A stretch of DNA of 64,000 nt, taken from assembly GCF_013410665.1 (NCBI RefSeq), contig NZ_JACCFM010000001.1, forward strand, positions 1,178,001 to 1,242,000, given 5' to 3'. Positions 52,086 through 61,813 of the stretch are shown in pieces (positions within the stretch are counted from its first letter, which is position 1; each line of letters opens with the position of its first letter). The notes beneath the pieces are model-generated. The model was not told the origin of the DNA, ran no database searches, and saw only the letters and a program-made list of their open reading frames with translations. Made by a program: the position numbers and the translations under genes. Origin of the DNA: Leifsonia psychrotolerans (lineage in GTDB: Bacteria > Actinomycetota > Actinomycetes > Actinomycetales > Microbacteriaceae).

Positions 52086-52715
52086 TTAGGGAGCACCACC
52101 GACAGTTGACTGAGCGGACGCCGCGCTCACACGCTCGAACAGTGCATCGACCTGTGAGAGGGTGTGCTGGAGTGTGCCGTCGGTGTCAATCACGACGTCG
52201 GCGATCGCGAGCCGATCGGCATCGCTGGCCTGTGCGGCGATGCGGCCCGCGGCATCCGCTTCGCTCATGCCGCGCAGTTCGACCATTCGAGCGATACGGG
52301 TTTCTACTGGGGCATGGGCCACGACGACGACGTCGAATGGATGCCCGACCGCGGCTTCGACGAGCAAGGGCACGTCGTAGACGACGATAGCCTCCGGATC
52401 GGCGGCGTCGGCAGCCTCGAGGAGTGCGTCGGAAAGCACACGCACGGCCGGGTGCACGATGTCATTGAGTTGAGCGCGCGCGGCGCCATCCGCGAAGACG
52501 AGTGCGCCAAGCGCCGCCCGGTTCAGGCTGCCATCGGAGTTCAACATTCCTGCGCCGAACGTCTCGCGAATGCTTTGCAGGCCCGGCGTGCCCGGTGCGA
52601 CGACGATGCGGGCGAGCTGGTCGGCGTCGATATGCGTGACTCCATGCTCGACGAGACGCCGTGCCACCGTGCTCTTGCCCGCTGCGATCCCGCCGGTGAG
52701 TCCAATCACATACAC
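52086..52715 (-). CDS. coaE: Dephospho-CoA kinase
   Basis: This 209-residue P-loop kinase catalyses the last step of coenzyme A synthesis. It has Walker A (IGLTGGIAAGKSTVARRLVE), a conserved DADQLARIVV, and DVPLLVEAA. It is of the short actinobacterial form without the fused GrpB-like domain present in Mycobacterium. It starts the coaE-uvrB pair. The 90 bases to rpsA hold a terminator. Confidence 0.93.
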   Translation of the reverse strand: MYVIGLTGGIAAGKSTVARRLVEHGVTHIDADQLARIVVAPGTPGLQSIRETFGAGMLNSDGSLNRAALGALVFADGAARAQLNDIVHPAVRVLSDALLEAADAADPEAIVVYDVPLLVEAAVGHPFDVVVVAHAPVETRIARMVELRGMSEADAAGRIAAQASDADRLAIADVVIDTDGTLQHTLSQVDALFERVSAASAQSTVGGAP

Positions 52716-52744
52716 AGTGAAACTCTAGCCGGGGTTAACGCACA

Positions 52745-52770
52745 AGGCCGGCCCCCGAAGGGACCGGCCT
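52745..52770 (-). terminator. Intrinsic terminator of rpsA
   Basis: AGGCCGG(C)CCC and GGG(A)CCGGCCT form a stem of about 11 bp with one mismatch and a small CCGAA loop. It lies 36 bases after the rpsA stop on the minus strand. Confidence 0.7.
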
Positions 52771-52805
52771 CATGCGCTGCAATTCAGAAGAACTGCGGAG
52801 TGTTA

Positions 52806-54263
52806 CTAGTTGCCGCCCGAAAGCTTCTCGCGCAGTGCAGCCAGGGCCTCGTCGTCGGCCAGGGTGCCGGCGCCGGCAGCCTCGCTCGAGAAGGAGGAGC
52901 CAGCAGCCGATGCGACATCGCCGACAGCGATGACCTCGTCGTTTGCCGAAGCAACCTGCTTCTTGTGAGCTTCCCAGCGAGCCTGGGCTGCAGCGTAGTC
53001 CTGCTCCCACTTCTCACGCTGGGTCTCGAAGCCTTCGCGCCACTCGTTGGTCTCCGGGTCGAAGCCTTCAGGGTACTTGTAGTTGCCCTGGTCGTCGTAC
53101 TCGGTGAGCATGCCGTAGAGGGCCGGGTCGAACTCGGTGCCCTCGGGGTCGACACCCTCGTTGGCCTGCTTGAGGCTCAGCGAGATGCGGCGACGCTCGA
53201 GGTCGATGTCGATGACCTTGACGAAGACCTCGTCGCCAACCGAAACAACCTGCTCGGCCAGTTCGACGTGCTTGCCGCTCAGCTCGGAGATGTGAACCAG
53301 GCCCTCGATGCCCTCGGCAACGCGAACGAACGCACCGAACGGAACGAGCTTGGTGACCTTACCCGGTGCAACCTGGCCAATGGCGTGGGTGCGGGCGAAG
53401 ACCTGCCACGGGTCTTCCTGCGTTGCCTTGAGCGAGAGCGACACGCGCTCGCGGTCCAGGTCAACCTCGAGGATCTCGACGGTGACTTCCTGACCAACCT
53501 CAACGACCTCGCTGGCGTGCTCGATGTGCTTCCAGCTGAGTTCGGAGACGTGAACCAGACCGTCAACGCCACCCAGGTCGACGAACGCACCGAAGTTGAC
53601 GATCGACGAGACGACGCCCTTACGGACCTGTCCCTTCTGGAGGTTGTTGAGGAAGGTGGTACGGCTCTCAGACTGGGTCTGCTCGAGCAGCGCACGACGC
53701 GACAGAACAACGTTGTTGCGGTTCTTGTCGAGTTCGAGGATCTTCGCTTCGATTTCCTGGCCCAGGTACGGGGTCAGGTCGCGAACGCGACGCAGCTCGA
53801 TGAGCGATGCGGGAAGGAAGCCACGGAGACCGATGTCCACGATGAGGCCACCCTTGACAACCTCGATGACCGAGCCGGTGACAACACCGTCTTCATCCTT
53901 GATCTTCTCAACGTCGCCCCAGGCACGCTCGTACTGAGCACGCTTCTTCGACAGGATGAGGCGGCCTTCTTTGTCTTCTTTCTGAAGAACGAGGGCCTCG
54001 ACCAGGTCGCCGACCTTGACAACCTCGGAAGGGTCAACGTCGTGCTTGATGGAAAGTTCGCGGGAGGGAATGACACCCTCGGTCTTGTAACCCACGTCGA
54101 GGAGAACCTCGTCGCGGTCGATCTTCACGACGGTTCCCTCAATGAGGTCTCCATCGTTGAAGAATTTCAGCGTCTTTTCGACCGCGGCAAGAAAGTCTTC
54201 AGCAGATCCGATGTCGTTGATGGCGACCTGCTTGGGTGCCCTGTCGGTCGTTGCGATTGTCAT
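52806..54263 (-). CDS. rpsA: 30S ribosomal protein S1
   Basis: This 485-residue protein has four S1 RNA-binding repeats, at about residues 37-110, 122-190, 207-280 and 293-365 (for example GAFVDLGGVDGLVHVSELSW and GAFVRVAEGIEGLVHISELS). This is the actinobacterial number; E. coli has six. The C-terminal 110 residues are acidic and Ala-rich. S1 helps bind mRNA to the ribosome. The 118 bases upstream presumably hold its promoter. Confidence 0.95.
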   Translation of the reverse strand: MTIATTDRAPKQVAINDIGSAEDFLAAVEKTLKFFNDGDLIEGTVVKIDRDEVLLDVGYKTEGVIPSRELSIKHDVDPSEVVKVGDLVEALVLQKEDKEGRLILSKKRAQYERAWGDVEKIKDEDGVVTGSVIEVVKGGLIVDIGLRGFLPASLIELRRVRDLTPYLGQEIEAKILELDKNRNNVVLSRRALLEQTQSESRTTFLNNLQKGQVRKGVVSSIVNFGAFVDLGGVDGLVHVSELSWKHIEHASEVVEVGQEVTVEILEVDLDRERVSLSLKATQEDPWQVFARTHAIGQVAPGKVTKLVPFGAFVRVAEGIEGLVHISELSGKHVELAEQVVSVGDEVFVKVIDIDLERRRISLSLKQANEGVDPEGTEFDPALYGMLTEYDDQGNYKYPEGFDPETNEWREGFETQREKWEQDYAAAQARWEAHKKQVASANDEVIAVGDVASAAGSSFSSEAAGAGTLADDEALAALREKLSGGN

Positions 54264-54381
54264 ATAGTAGTTGCTCCAGTATGGACATATATCGGGCCAG
54301 ACGCAGTCTGAAGATCAGGGTTTGAGATTCAGAATTCTCCGCGCGAGGCAGTGAGAGTCGTCACGAACGTGACGTTCAATC

Positions 54382-55823
54382 TTAGCTACTGACTGGCGTA
54401 TTCGGCAAGTTTCGGGTATGCACGATGTCGACCAGCGCCGGTTCCAGATCGGGGTGGGCGAAGATGTAGCCGTCACGCAGGACCCGGTCGGGAAGAACCC
54501 AGCGGCTTTTCAGCACCAACTCGGTTTCAGTGCGGATCGCCACCGAGCCGATTTCGAGCATCCAGCGTGGCATCGGAAGCCCGAATGACGCACCCACCGC
54601 CCGACGAAGTGACGCCATCATCGTGCGATTGTCGCTCGGATTGGGGGACGCGGCATTGATGACGCCGTCGAGCCGCTCATTCTGCTGAGGTGCCGGATGA
54701 TGCCGAGCACGTCATCGAAGTGTATCCAGCTGAACTTCTGTCGACCGCCTCCCCCGCGGCGTTCGTGGAACGTGCCGGCACGTCGCCCGGCGGCAGTTCC
54801 GAACCAGGCCCCGTCGAGTTGGGGCCCACCAAGACCGAACTGGGCGAGCCGAATCAGCGGCACGAGGGCGCTGCCGTCGCCGAGCACGATGGCCATCCGC
54901 AGCGCGACCCTGCGCGTCTTCGACAGCTCGACCTCGAAGAATGCGTCTTCCCACGCCGTGGCGATACCGACCGAGAAGCCGGTTCCGATCTCTCCTTCGG
55001 TCTCGGTCATCGGCCGATCCTCGGAGTGACGGTAGATCGTGGCCGTCGACGAATTCACCCAGAGGCGCGGGGGCACGGTGCACGCCTGAATCGCATCGGC
55101 AAGCTCGCGGGTCGTCTCGACCCGCGAACGCAGGATCTCTACCCGGTTCGCCGTCGTGTACCGACAATTCACGCTCTTCCCGGCGAGGTTGACCAGCAGG
55201 TCGGCCCCCTCAAGCAACGTGGCGATTCCGGCCGTGTCGCCCCAACCCGCGTCGGGGCCCTGCCGACCGATCAGAGAGACCTCGGCGCCCTCCGCGCGAT
55301 AGGCCCGGGCGAGGTAACCGCCGATGAAAGACAGTCTCGGCGGCAGATTCAGCCACCGGCGCCCAATCCGTACGCCGACCCCGGTCGACGTGAGATGCAA
55401 TGCACCCTGTGAAACGGATGCCCGCAGGCTCGCACGCAGGCGGCGCCCGGAGCCGAGATAGTCGACGAGCCCTCCGGATTTCGGCGATGTCGCCTCCGCC
55501 GTGATGGCGTCGACCATGGTGCGGTCGCCGTCGGGGAAGTGAAACGTGCGCTCCGCCAGCACGGCAGACGCGTCCGGACGGTTCACCACCGTGAACGGCA
55601 CGTTCTCATGCCAGCCCGGGAAGATGACGTCCGGTCGCCCGAGCAGCGTCAGCAACGGCCACAGCCAGCGCCGGGGAGTTCCGACCCGTTCGAAGACACC
55701 GGTTACGAAGCCGTGCCGGCCCGCCGGGATCGCGCCGAAATAGCGGCGCAATCGCGGATGCAACGTGTCGGGGAGCCCGCCCCACGCTGTCTCGTACGGC
55801 GAAAGAACTGGACTCCCCGACAC
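54382..55823 (-). pseudogene. Broken DUF4166 / TIGR01777 epimerase fusion gene
   Basis: The first part (55823 down to about 54690) starts with GTG and encodes a DUF4166 domain (ETAWGGLPDTLHPRLRRYFG), then an NAD(P)-type epimerase (VNLAGKSVNCRYTTANRVEI, VNSSTATIYRHSEDRPMTE, FSWIHFDDVLGIIRHL). At about 54690-54700 the frame shifts: the expected QQNERLDGVINAASPNPSDN continues in the neighbouring frame into a DUF1731 end (MPRWMLEIGSVAIRTETELV) that stops at 54382. One lost base explains this. The glycine-rich strand before FIGGYLARAYRAEG and the end of DUF4166 also look missing, as if a block was deleted. A sequencing error could explain the frameshift but not the deletion. Confidence 0.75.
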
Positions 55824-55832
55824 GCGTGCGAG

Positions 55833-57509
55833 CTACTTCAGCAGTGTCGAGCGCAGGGTGTCGAGGCCGACACCGCCGAGGTCGAGGGCCCGTTTGTGGA
55901 AGTCCTTGATCGAGAAGGATGCGCCTTCGCGCTCGTGGCAGGCGTCGCGCAGCTGCTCCCAGATGCGCTGGCCGACCTTGTATGACGGGGCTTGGCCCGG
56001 CCAGCCGAGGTAGCGGTTCACCTCGAACTTCACGAAGCCGTCGTTCATGTTCACGTTCTGGCCCAGGAACTCGAAGGCGTACTCGCCCGTCCACGGGCCG
56101 GAGCCGTCGGGCAGCTGCTTCTCGAGGTGAACACCGATGTCGAGAACGACGCGGGCAGCGCGCATCCGCTGTCCGTCGAGCATGCCGAGTCGGTCGGCCG
56201 GGTCGTCAAGGTAGCCCAGCTGTTCCATCAGACGCTCGGCGTAGAGCGCCCAGCCTTCCGCGTGGCCGGAGGTACCGGCCAGCTGGCGGCGCCAGGTGTT
56301 GAGTGTTGCCCGGTTGTAGACGGCCTGACCGATCTGCAAGTGGTGGCCCGGAACACCCTCATGGTAAACGGTCGTGAGTTCACGCCAGGTGTCGAACTCG
56401 GTGACGCCCTGCGGCACAGACCACCACATGCGACCCGCGCGGGAGAAATCGTCGGTGGGGCCGGTGTAGTAGATGCCGCCCTCTTGCGTGGGCGCGATCA
56501 TGCACTCGAGACGCTTGATTTCGTCGGGAATGTCGAACTGGCTGGCCGAGAGCTCGGCGACGGCGCGGTCGCTGGTCTCTTGCATCCATTTCTGAAGGGC
56601 TTCGGTGCCGTACAGCTTGCGGGACGGGTCGGCATCGAGCAGCTCGATCGCCTCGAGCACAGTAGCACCCGGCTTGATCTGATGAGCGATGCTCTCTTGC
56701 TCTTCGACCATGCGGGCGAGCTCTTCGATGCCCCACTCGTAGGTCTCGTCGAGGTCGATTGTCGCACCGAGGAACTGGCGCGAGGCGAGGGCGTAGTGCT
56801 CGCGGCCGACGGCGTCTTTCGCGGTGGCGACCGGCTCGAGCTCGTCGCTCAAGAACCCGGCGAGTTTTGCATACGCCTCAGCCGAACCGCGGGCGCCGGC
56901 CTGCAGGTCGGTGGCAAGTGAATCGGGAATGGTGCCGGACTCCGGACGCGCACCCTCCGTGAACCCGGTGAAGAAGCCGTCACGGGCCGCAATGCGCTTG
57001 GCCTGCTCGACCACCTCGCGCACCTGACGCTTGGCAGGGGTGACGCCGCGTTCGATGCCGAGCCGCAAGGTTTCGATGTAGCCGTCGATGGCCGCGGGAA
57101 CGGCGCCGAGGCGCGAAGAGATCGTCTCCCAGTCGTCGATCGTGCCCGTCGGCATGAGATCGAACGCATCGCGGATGCCTTGGGGCGGCGACGCGATGAC
57201 GTTCAGATCGCGCAGCTGCAGGTTCGCCGCGGCGCTTTCGAGTTCGAGCGCAAGAGAACTGCGCAGGTCGGTCTGCGTCACCACATCGACGTCGTCGACG
57301 GGTACCGCCGCGTCGAGTCGCGCGATCGTCCTGCTGATTTCTGCAACCGAACGTTCGTGGCCGGCCGGCGAGTAGTCGGCAAGCCGGCCGTTGACCTCGG
57401 TGCGCCCGATGTAAGTGCCGATGGTCGGGTCGAGGTCGACAAGAGTGTCGACCCAGTCTTCCGCAATCTGATCGATCGGAGTCGGGGTGCGCGCAGCTTC
57501 ATTCGTCAT
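55833..57509 (-). CDS. DUF885 family metallopeptidase-like protein
   Basis: This 558-residue protein belongs to DUF885, a group of zinc peptidase-like proteins with helical folds similar to M32 or M3 peptidases. The key motif is TTVYHEGVPGHHLQ, an HExxxGHH zinc site, with AGTSGHAEGWALYAERLMEQ downstream, which contains a third ligand candidate. No signal peptide is visible. The natural substrate is unknown; peptides are assumed. It lies just upstream of the broken fusion gene and 51 bases after polA, all on one strand. Confidence 0.85.
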   Translation of the reverse strand: MTNEAARTPTPIDQIAEDWVDTLVDLDPTIGTYIGRTEVNGRLADYSPAGHERSVAEISRTIARLDAAVPVDDVDVVTQTDLRSSLALELESAAANLQLRDLNVIASPPQGIRDAFDLMPTGTIDDWETISSRLGAVPAAIDGYIETLRLGIERGVTPAKRQVREVVEQAKRIAARDGFFTGFTEGARPESGTIPDSLATDLQAGARGSAEAYAKLAGFLSDELEPVATAKDAVGREHYALASRQFLGATIDLDETYEWGIEELARMVEEQESIAHQIKPGATVLEAIELLDADPSRKLYGTEALQKWMQETSDRAVAELSASQFDIPDEIKRLECMIAPTQEGGIYYTGPTDDFSRAGRMWWSVPQGVTEFDTWRELTTVYHEGVPGHHLQIGQAVYNRATLNTWRRQLAGTSGHAEGWALYAERLMEQLGYLDDPADRLGMLDGQRMRAARVVLDIGVHLEKQLPDGSGPWTGEYAFEFLGQNVNMNDGFVKFEVNRYLGWPGQAPSYKVGQRIWEQLRDACHEREGASFSIKDFHKRALDLGGVGLDTLRSTLLK

Positions 57510-57560
57510 GCCTTCAGCCTAGAACAGGCCGACGACACCCCGGCGATCGATTCGGGCGAA

Positions 57561-60230
57561 TCAGTGCCCGGCCGAGTCCCAGTTGTCTCCACGGCCGACC
57601 TGCACATCGAGCGGAACGAGCAGTTCGGCCGCCGTCTGCATCCGATGCGTGACGATATCTTTCACCACGTCCCACTCTCCGGGTGCCACCTCGAAGATCA
57701 ATTCGTCATGCACCTGAAGCAGCATGGTCGACGCAAGGTCGCGTGCCTTCAGGTCGACGGCGATCGAGTTCATGGCCAGCTTCATGATGTCGGCCGCGGA
57801 ACCCTGGATGGGTGCGTTGAGCGCGGCACGTTCGGCGTTGTCGCGCAGCACGCGGTTCGGGCTGTGCAACTCGGGGAACGGTCGGCGACGGCCGAAGATC
57901 GTCTCGGTGTAGCCGTCGACCTTGGCCTGCTCGACCACGTGACGCAGATAATCGCGCACGGCACCGAAACGCTCGAAGTAATCGGTCATCAGCTTCTTGG
58001 CTTCTTTGGTCTCGATGCGCAGCTGCTTCGACAGGCCGAAGGCGCTCAGCCCGTAGGCGAGGCCGTAGGACATGGCCTTCACCTTCGAGCGCATCTCGCC
58101 GGAGACGTCTTCGGGAGCGACACCGAAAATGCGCGCGCCCACGAACCGGTGCAGGTCTTCACCGGCGTTGAATGCTTCGATCAAACCGGCGTCTTCTGAC
58201 AGATGCGCCATGATGCGCATTTCGATTTGCGAGTAGTCGGCGGTGAGCAGACTCTCACTGCCCTCGCCGGCATGGAACGCCGCGCGGATACGCCGACCCT
58301 CAGGCGTGCGCACCGGAATGTTCTGCAGGTTCGGGTCATTCGACGAGATGCGGCCCGTTGCCGTGCCGATCTGCACGTAGTTGGTGTGGATGCGACCCGT
58401 CTCGTCGATGGCCTTGTCGAGGGTCTCGACGATCTGGCGCAGCTTTGTGGCGTCACGGTGTTGCAAAAGCAGACCCAGGAACGGATGCGGGTTGCTGGCC
58501 TGGAGATCGGCGAGAGCACCGGCATCCGTTGAGAAGCCCGTCTTGTTCGCCCGGGTCTTGGGCATGCCGAGCTGGTCGAAGAGCACCTCTTGCAACTGCT
58601 TGGGCGAGCCGAGGTTCACCTCACGGCCGATCTCGCCGTAAGCGGTGGCGGCCAGGGTCGCCGCGGTGTCGGCCAGTTGGGCCGAGAGCTCGGCGAGTTC
58701 TGGATGCGACACGGCCACACCGGCGAGCTCCATGTCGACCAGGGTGAGCAGCGTCGGCATCTCGATCTCGGTGTTCACTCGGCGGGAGCCGGTGTCGAGG
58801 GCATCAAGAATCGCGGGGGCCACGCGCAGCGCATACCAGGCCTGCACGGGAACGCCGGCCGAGTCGTCAGGCATGAGCTGGTTGGGATCGTGCGTGGGCA
58901 GCGTCTCGTCGAGGTAGCGGGTGACGAGGTCGGCGAGGGTCTTGTCGGGCCCGCCCGGGCGCAGCAGCCAGCCGGCAACGAGCGTATCGGTGGCGAGTCC
59001 GTCGAAGGCCAAGCCGCTGCGCACGAGCGCCTTGAGCTGCGGTTTGGCATCGTGCAGAATTTTGGGCAGCGGGCTTGCCAGCCACTCTTCGAGCGGCAGG
59101 TAGTCGCTGCGCCCGGCCTGCCACGGCAGGTTGACCGTCTCGGTCAGACTCGCGAGGCCGAAGCCGATCACACGGCCCTCCTGCACCTCGACTGTGACGC
59201 CGAGGCCGTGCGGGGTTGCGGCTACAGCGCGCGCGATCCACGCTCGAAGTTCTTCGTCGAGAAGATCCTGTGCTCGGGGTGCAACGGGAACGGCCTTCTC
59301 GACGACCGCCGCGACGGCGGCGGCCGTGGCCGGGCCGCCACCACCCTCGAGCTTGAGCACGCGGTCGAGCAGGCTCTTGAACTCGAGCCGTTCGAACATG
59401 TCGCGGACGGCCTGCTCGTCGATCGGTTTGCGCTCAAGATCGGTCACGCCGACCGGCAGGTCGAGGTCGGTGAGCAGGCGGTTGAGACGCCGGTTACGGA
59501 TGGCGTTCTCTTTCTGCTCCCGCAGATTGTTTCCGACGACGCCCGTGATTTCGTCGGCGTGCTCGAGAATTCCGTCGAGGCTGCCGTAGAGGCCGAGCCA
59601 CTTGACGGCGGTCTTCTCCCCCACCTTCGAGATACCGATCAGGTTGTCGCTGGTCTCGCCGACGAGCGCGGCGACATCGGGATACTGATGCGGATCGATT
59701 CCGTAACGTTCGCGCACGGCATCCGGATCATAACGTTTGAGAGCCGAGACGCCCTGGCTAGCCGGATAAAGCAGGGTGACCTCGTCGTTGACGAGCTGAA
59801 TGGCATCACGGTCGCCCGAGACGACCAGAACGTTGTAGCCGGCCTCAGAGCCACGCACCGAGAGCGTGGCGAGGATGTCGTCGGCCTCGTAGTCCTCTTT
59901 CGTAATGGTTGTGATGTTCATTGCGGCCAATGCGTCTTGCAGCAACGGAATCTGGCCGATGAACTCCGACGGCGTCTCGCCACGCGTGCCCTTGTACTCG
60001 GGATACTCACGAGTGCGGAACGAGAAGCGGGAGATATCGAAGGCGACGGCGATGTGGGTGGGTTTCTCGTTGCGCAGCAAACTGAGAAGCATCGACAGAA
60101 ACCCGTGGATGGCATTGGTATGTTGCCCATCGCGGGTTTGGAAGCTGTCGACGGGCAGGGCGTAGAACGCCCTGAAGGCCAGCGAGTGGCCGTCGATGAT
60201 CATAAGGGTAGGCTTTTCGGAGTCCGACAC
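57561..60230 (-). CDS. polA: DNA polymerase I
   Basis: This 889-residue polymerase has an N-terminal 5'-3' nuclease (MIIDGHSLAFRAFYAL, YKGTRGETPSEF, YEADDILATL). A middle exonuclease-like domain lacks the usual DEDD residues and is probably inactive for proofreading, which is common in actinobacteria. The polymerase domain has motif A (LTADYSQIEMRIMAHLSED), motif B (RSKVKAMSYGLAYGLSAFGL) and motif C (LQVHDELIFEV). Start GTG at 60230. It fills gaps left by UvrABC excision and removes RNA primers. Confidence 0.96.
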   Translation of the reverse strand: MSDSEKPTLMIIDGHSLAFRAFYALPVDSFQTRDGQHTNAIHGFLSMLLSLLRNEKPTHIAVAFDISRFSFRTREYPEYKGTRGETPSEFIGQIPLLQDALAAMNITTITKEDYEADDILATLSVRGSEAGYNVLVVSGDRDAIQLVNDEVTLLYPASQGVSALKRYDPDAVRERYGIDPHQYPDVAALVGETSDNLIGISKVGEKTAVKWLGLYGSLDGILEHADEITGVVGNNLREQKENAIRNRRLNRLLTDLDLPVGVTDLERKPIDEQAVRDMFERLEFKSLLDRVLKLEGGGGPATAAAVAAVVEKAVPVAPRAQDLLDEELRAWIARAVAATPHGLGVTVEVQEGRVIGFGLASLTETVNLPWQAGRSDYLPLEEWLASPLPKILHDAKPQLKALVRSGLAFDGLATDTLVAGWLLRPGGPDKTLADLVTRYLDETLPTHDPNQLMPDDSAGVPVQAWYALRVAPAILDALDTGSRRVNTEIEMPTLLTLVDMELAGVAVSHPELAELSAQLADTAATLAATAYGEIGREVNLGSPKQLQEVLFDQLGMPKTRANKTGFSTDAGALADLQASNPHPFLGLLLQHRDATKLRQIVETLDKAIDETGRIHTNYVQIGTATGRISSNDPNLQNIPVRTPEGRRIRAAFHAGEGSESLLTADYSQIEMRIMAHLSEDAGLIEAFNAGEDLHRFVGARIFGVAPEDVSGEMRSKVKAMSYGLAYGLSAFGLSKQLRIETKEAKKLMTDYFERFGAVRDYLRHVVEQAKVDGYTETIFGRRRPFPELHSPNRVLRDNAERAALNAPIQGSAADIMKLAMNSIAVDLKARDLASTMLLQVHDELIFEVAPGEWDVVKDIVTHRMQTAAELLVPLDVQVGRGDNWDSAGH

Positions 60231-60285
60231 AGACCCAGCCTACAAGCGTCATCCGACACTGCCGGGCAAGCCAGCGAAGGTGACC

Positions 60286-60711
60286 ATGACCGATCAGACC
60301 GCAGCCGCCGCCCGCATGCTCGAGACCTTCGGCATCGGAGCGCTGGCCGAAAAGATGGGGCTGGAGTTTCTCGAGTTCTCGATTCAGCGTTCCGTGGCAC
60401 GGATGCCCGTCGACGGCAACACACAGCCGGCCGGGTTGCTGCACGGCGGCGCATTTGTTGTGCTCGGCGAATCGCTCGGTTCGATGGCAGCCACTCTGTT
60501 CGCCGGCGCAGGCAAACTCGCCGTTGGCATCGAGATCAATGCCACGCACTCGCGTTCGGCGACACAGGGTTTCGTCACGGGCGTCTGCACCCCGATTCAC
60601 CTGGGTCGCACGCTGACGACTCACGAGATCGCAATCACCGACGATCAGGATCGTCGCTGCTGCACGATTCGCATGACGAACATCATTCGGGACATGCCCC
60701 AGCAGAAGTAG
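60286..60711 (+). CDS. Hotdog-fold thioesterase (PaaI family)
   Basis: This 141-residue protein has the hotdog-thioesterase core LLHGGAFVVLGESLGSMA and a GIEINATHSRSATQGFV strand, as in PaaI/EntH-like acyl-CoA thioesterases. The substrate is not known. The frame is open upstream; I chose the ATG at 60286 (MTDQTAAAARMLETFG); the GTG at 60280 is an alternative. It is divergent from polA and convergent with the response regulator. Confidence 0.85.
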   Translation: MTDQTAAAARMLETFGIGALAEKMGLEFLEFSIQRSVARMPVDGNTQPAGLLHGGAFVVLGESLGSMAATLFAGAGKLAVGIEINATHSRSATQGFVTGVCTPIHLGRTLTTHEIAITDDQDRRCCTIRMTNIIRDMPQQK

Positions 60712-60761
60712 TCACTGGGCCCAGCCGGGTGGACGCGTGAGACGACGTGGTCGTGAGACGA

Positions 60762-60803
60762 CGAAAGCCCGACCTGGCTTGGGTTCTCGTGGTCGGGCTT
60801 TCG
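60762..60803. terminator. Bidirectional intrinsic terminator
   Basis: CGAAAGCCCGACC (60762-60774) pairs perfectly with GGTCGGGCTTTCG (60791-60803) around a 16-base loop, between the convergent thioesterase and response regulator genes. Confidence 0.8.
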
Positions 60804-60824
60804 GTGAGAGATTTGCGCGAACGG

Positions 60825-61430
60825 CTATTTCTTGGCGGAGAGCTGTTCGATGATCGCCTGCGAGACGTCGTGCATGGTCAGACGGCGGTCCATCGAGGCC
60901 TTCTGAATCCAGCGGAACGCTTCGGGCTCGGTCAGGCCCATCTTCTCGTTGAGCAGGCCCTTGGCGCGATCGACGAGCTTGCGAGTCTCGAAGCGCTCGA
61001 CCAGGTCGGCGACTTCGGCCTCGAGGGTGATGATCTGGCTGTAACGCGACAGCGCGATCTCGATGGCGGGCAACAGGTCGTTCGGCGTGAACGGCTTCAC
61101 CACGTAGGCGAGGGCACCGGCTTCACTGGCGCGCTCGACGAGCTCTTTCTGGCTGAAGGCGGTGAGTAGCACGACGGGAGCGATGTGCTCCTTAGAGAGG
61201 CGCTCAGCGGCCGAGATGCCATCCAGTAACGGCATCTTGACGTCCATGATCACGAGGTCCGGACGAAGCTCACGCGCCAGGGCCACCGCGGTCTCACCGT
61301 CACCGGCCTCGCCGACAACGTCAAAGCCGTTATCGCGGAGAATCTCGACGATATCGAGGCGGATGAGGGACTCATCTTCGGCCACAACGACGCGGCGAGG
61401 AGGAGTGGGGGTTACGTCTTGGTCAGTCAC
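60825..61430 (-). CDS. ANTAR-domain response regulator (PdtaR type)
   Basis: This 201-residue regulator has a receiver domain (VVVAEDESLIRLDI; phosphoacceptor aspartate in LVIMDVKMPLLDG; switch Thr in LLTAFS; Lys in YVVKPF). A C-terminal ANTAR RNA-binding domain follows (VDRAKGLLNEKMGLTEPEAF, RWIQKASMDRRLTMHDVSQ). Such proteins act as antiterminators that bind paired RNA loops. It matches PdtaR (Rv1626) of Mycobacterium in layout, where the partner kinase is PdtaS; no kinase gene lies here. Start GTG at 61430, divergent from the tRNA. Confidence 0.93.
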   Translation of the reverse strand: MTDQDVTPTPPRRVVVAEDESLIRLDIVEILRDNGFDVVGEAGDGETAVALARELRPDLVIMDVKMPLLDGISAAERLSKEHIAPVVLLTAFSQKELVERASEAGALAYVVKPFTPNDLLPAIEIALSRYSQIITLEAEVADLVERFETRKLVDRAKGLLNEKMGLTEPEAFRWIQKASMDRRLTMHDVSQAIIEQLSAKK

Positions 61431-61468
61431 AGGTAAAAGCCTACGGTATTCTTGTCGAGGTGTTGTGA

Positions 61469-61554
61469 GCCGGTGTGGCGGAATGGCAGACGCGGAGCAC
61501 TCAAAATGCTTTGTTCGAAAGGACGTGTGGGTTCAAGTCCCACCACCGGCACCA
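61469..61554 (+). tRNA. tRNA-Leu (anticodon CAA)
   Basis: The acceptor arms GCCGGTG (61469) and CACCGGC pair perfectly. GAGCA and TGCTT pair around the loop CTCAAAA, which gives anticodon CAA (reads UUG). A long variable arm and the T arm GTGGG-TTCAAGT-CCCAC follow, as in tRNA-Leu. The CCA end is encoded. No intron was seen. Confidence 0.96.
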
Positions 61555-61560
61555 AACATG

Positions 61561-61604
61561 AAGGCCTGACTCCCCAATGATTCATTGGAGAGTCAGGCCT
61601 TTTC
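61561..61604 (+). terminator. Intrinsic terminator after tRNA-Leu
   Basis: An AGGCCTGACTC-type stem of about 18 bp with one mismatch (61562-61580 with 61582-61600) is followed by TTTCTT, seven bases after the tRNA. Confidence 0.85.
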
Positions 61605-61813
61605 TTGATCTGACGGGATGATGGATTTCGTGGGCACCCGGACGACTGCTGTCGTCTCGACAGTAAATCCTGACAGTGTGCCCAGCGCCCCGAGTGGATG
61701 CGCTGCACATCCGTTCATCTCACGCGACGCGCCCGCTCGACGCCGAGAGCACCAACATCTGCAGAGTCGCGACAGCGCACGACGGCATCACCGACGGCGT
61801 GCGCGGCCGCCAC
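61605..61813. other. Intergenic stretch with no recognisable gene
   Basis: These 209 bases between the tRNA terminator and the transporter gene hold no credible gene or strong structure. It is the 3' side of the minus-strand transporter operon. Confidence 0.4.

Noticed and set aside
52164..54311. A 715-codon plus-strand frame opposite coaE and rpsA
   Set aside because: It lies entirely antisense to two conserved genes and its product is not like any known family.
58590..60740. A 716-codon plus-strand frame opposite polA
   Set aside because: Antisense to polA, whose motifs are complete; GC-rich codon bias keeps the opposite strand open.
61427..61708. A minus-strand open frame encoding a peptide with VVGLEPTRPFEQSI across tRNA-Leu
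   Set aside because: It is the complement of the tRNA gene. The VGLEPT-type peptide is a well-known false protein from frames antisense to Leu and Ser tRNAs.
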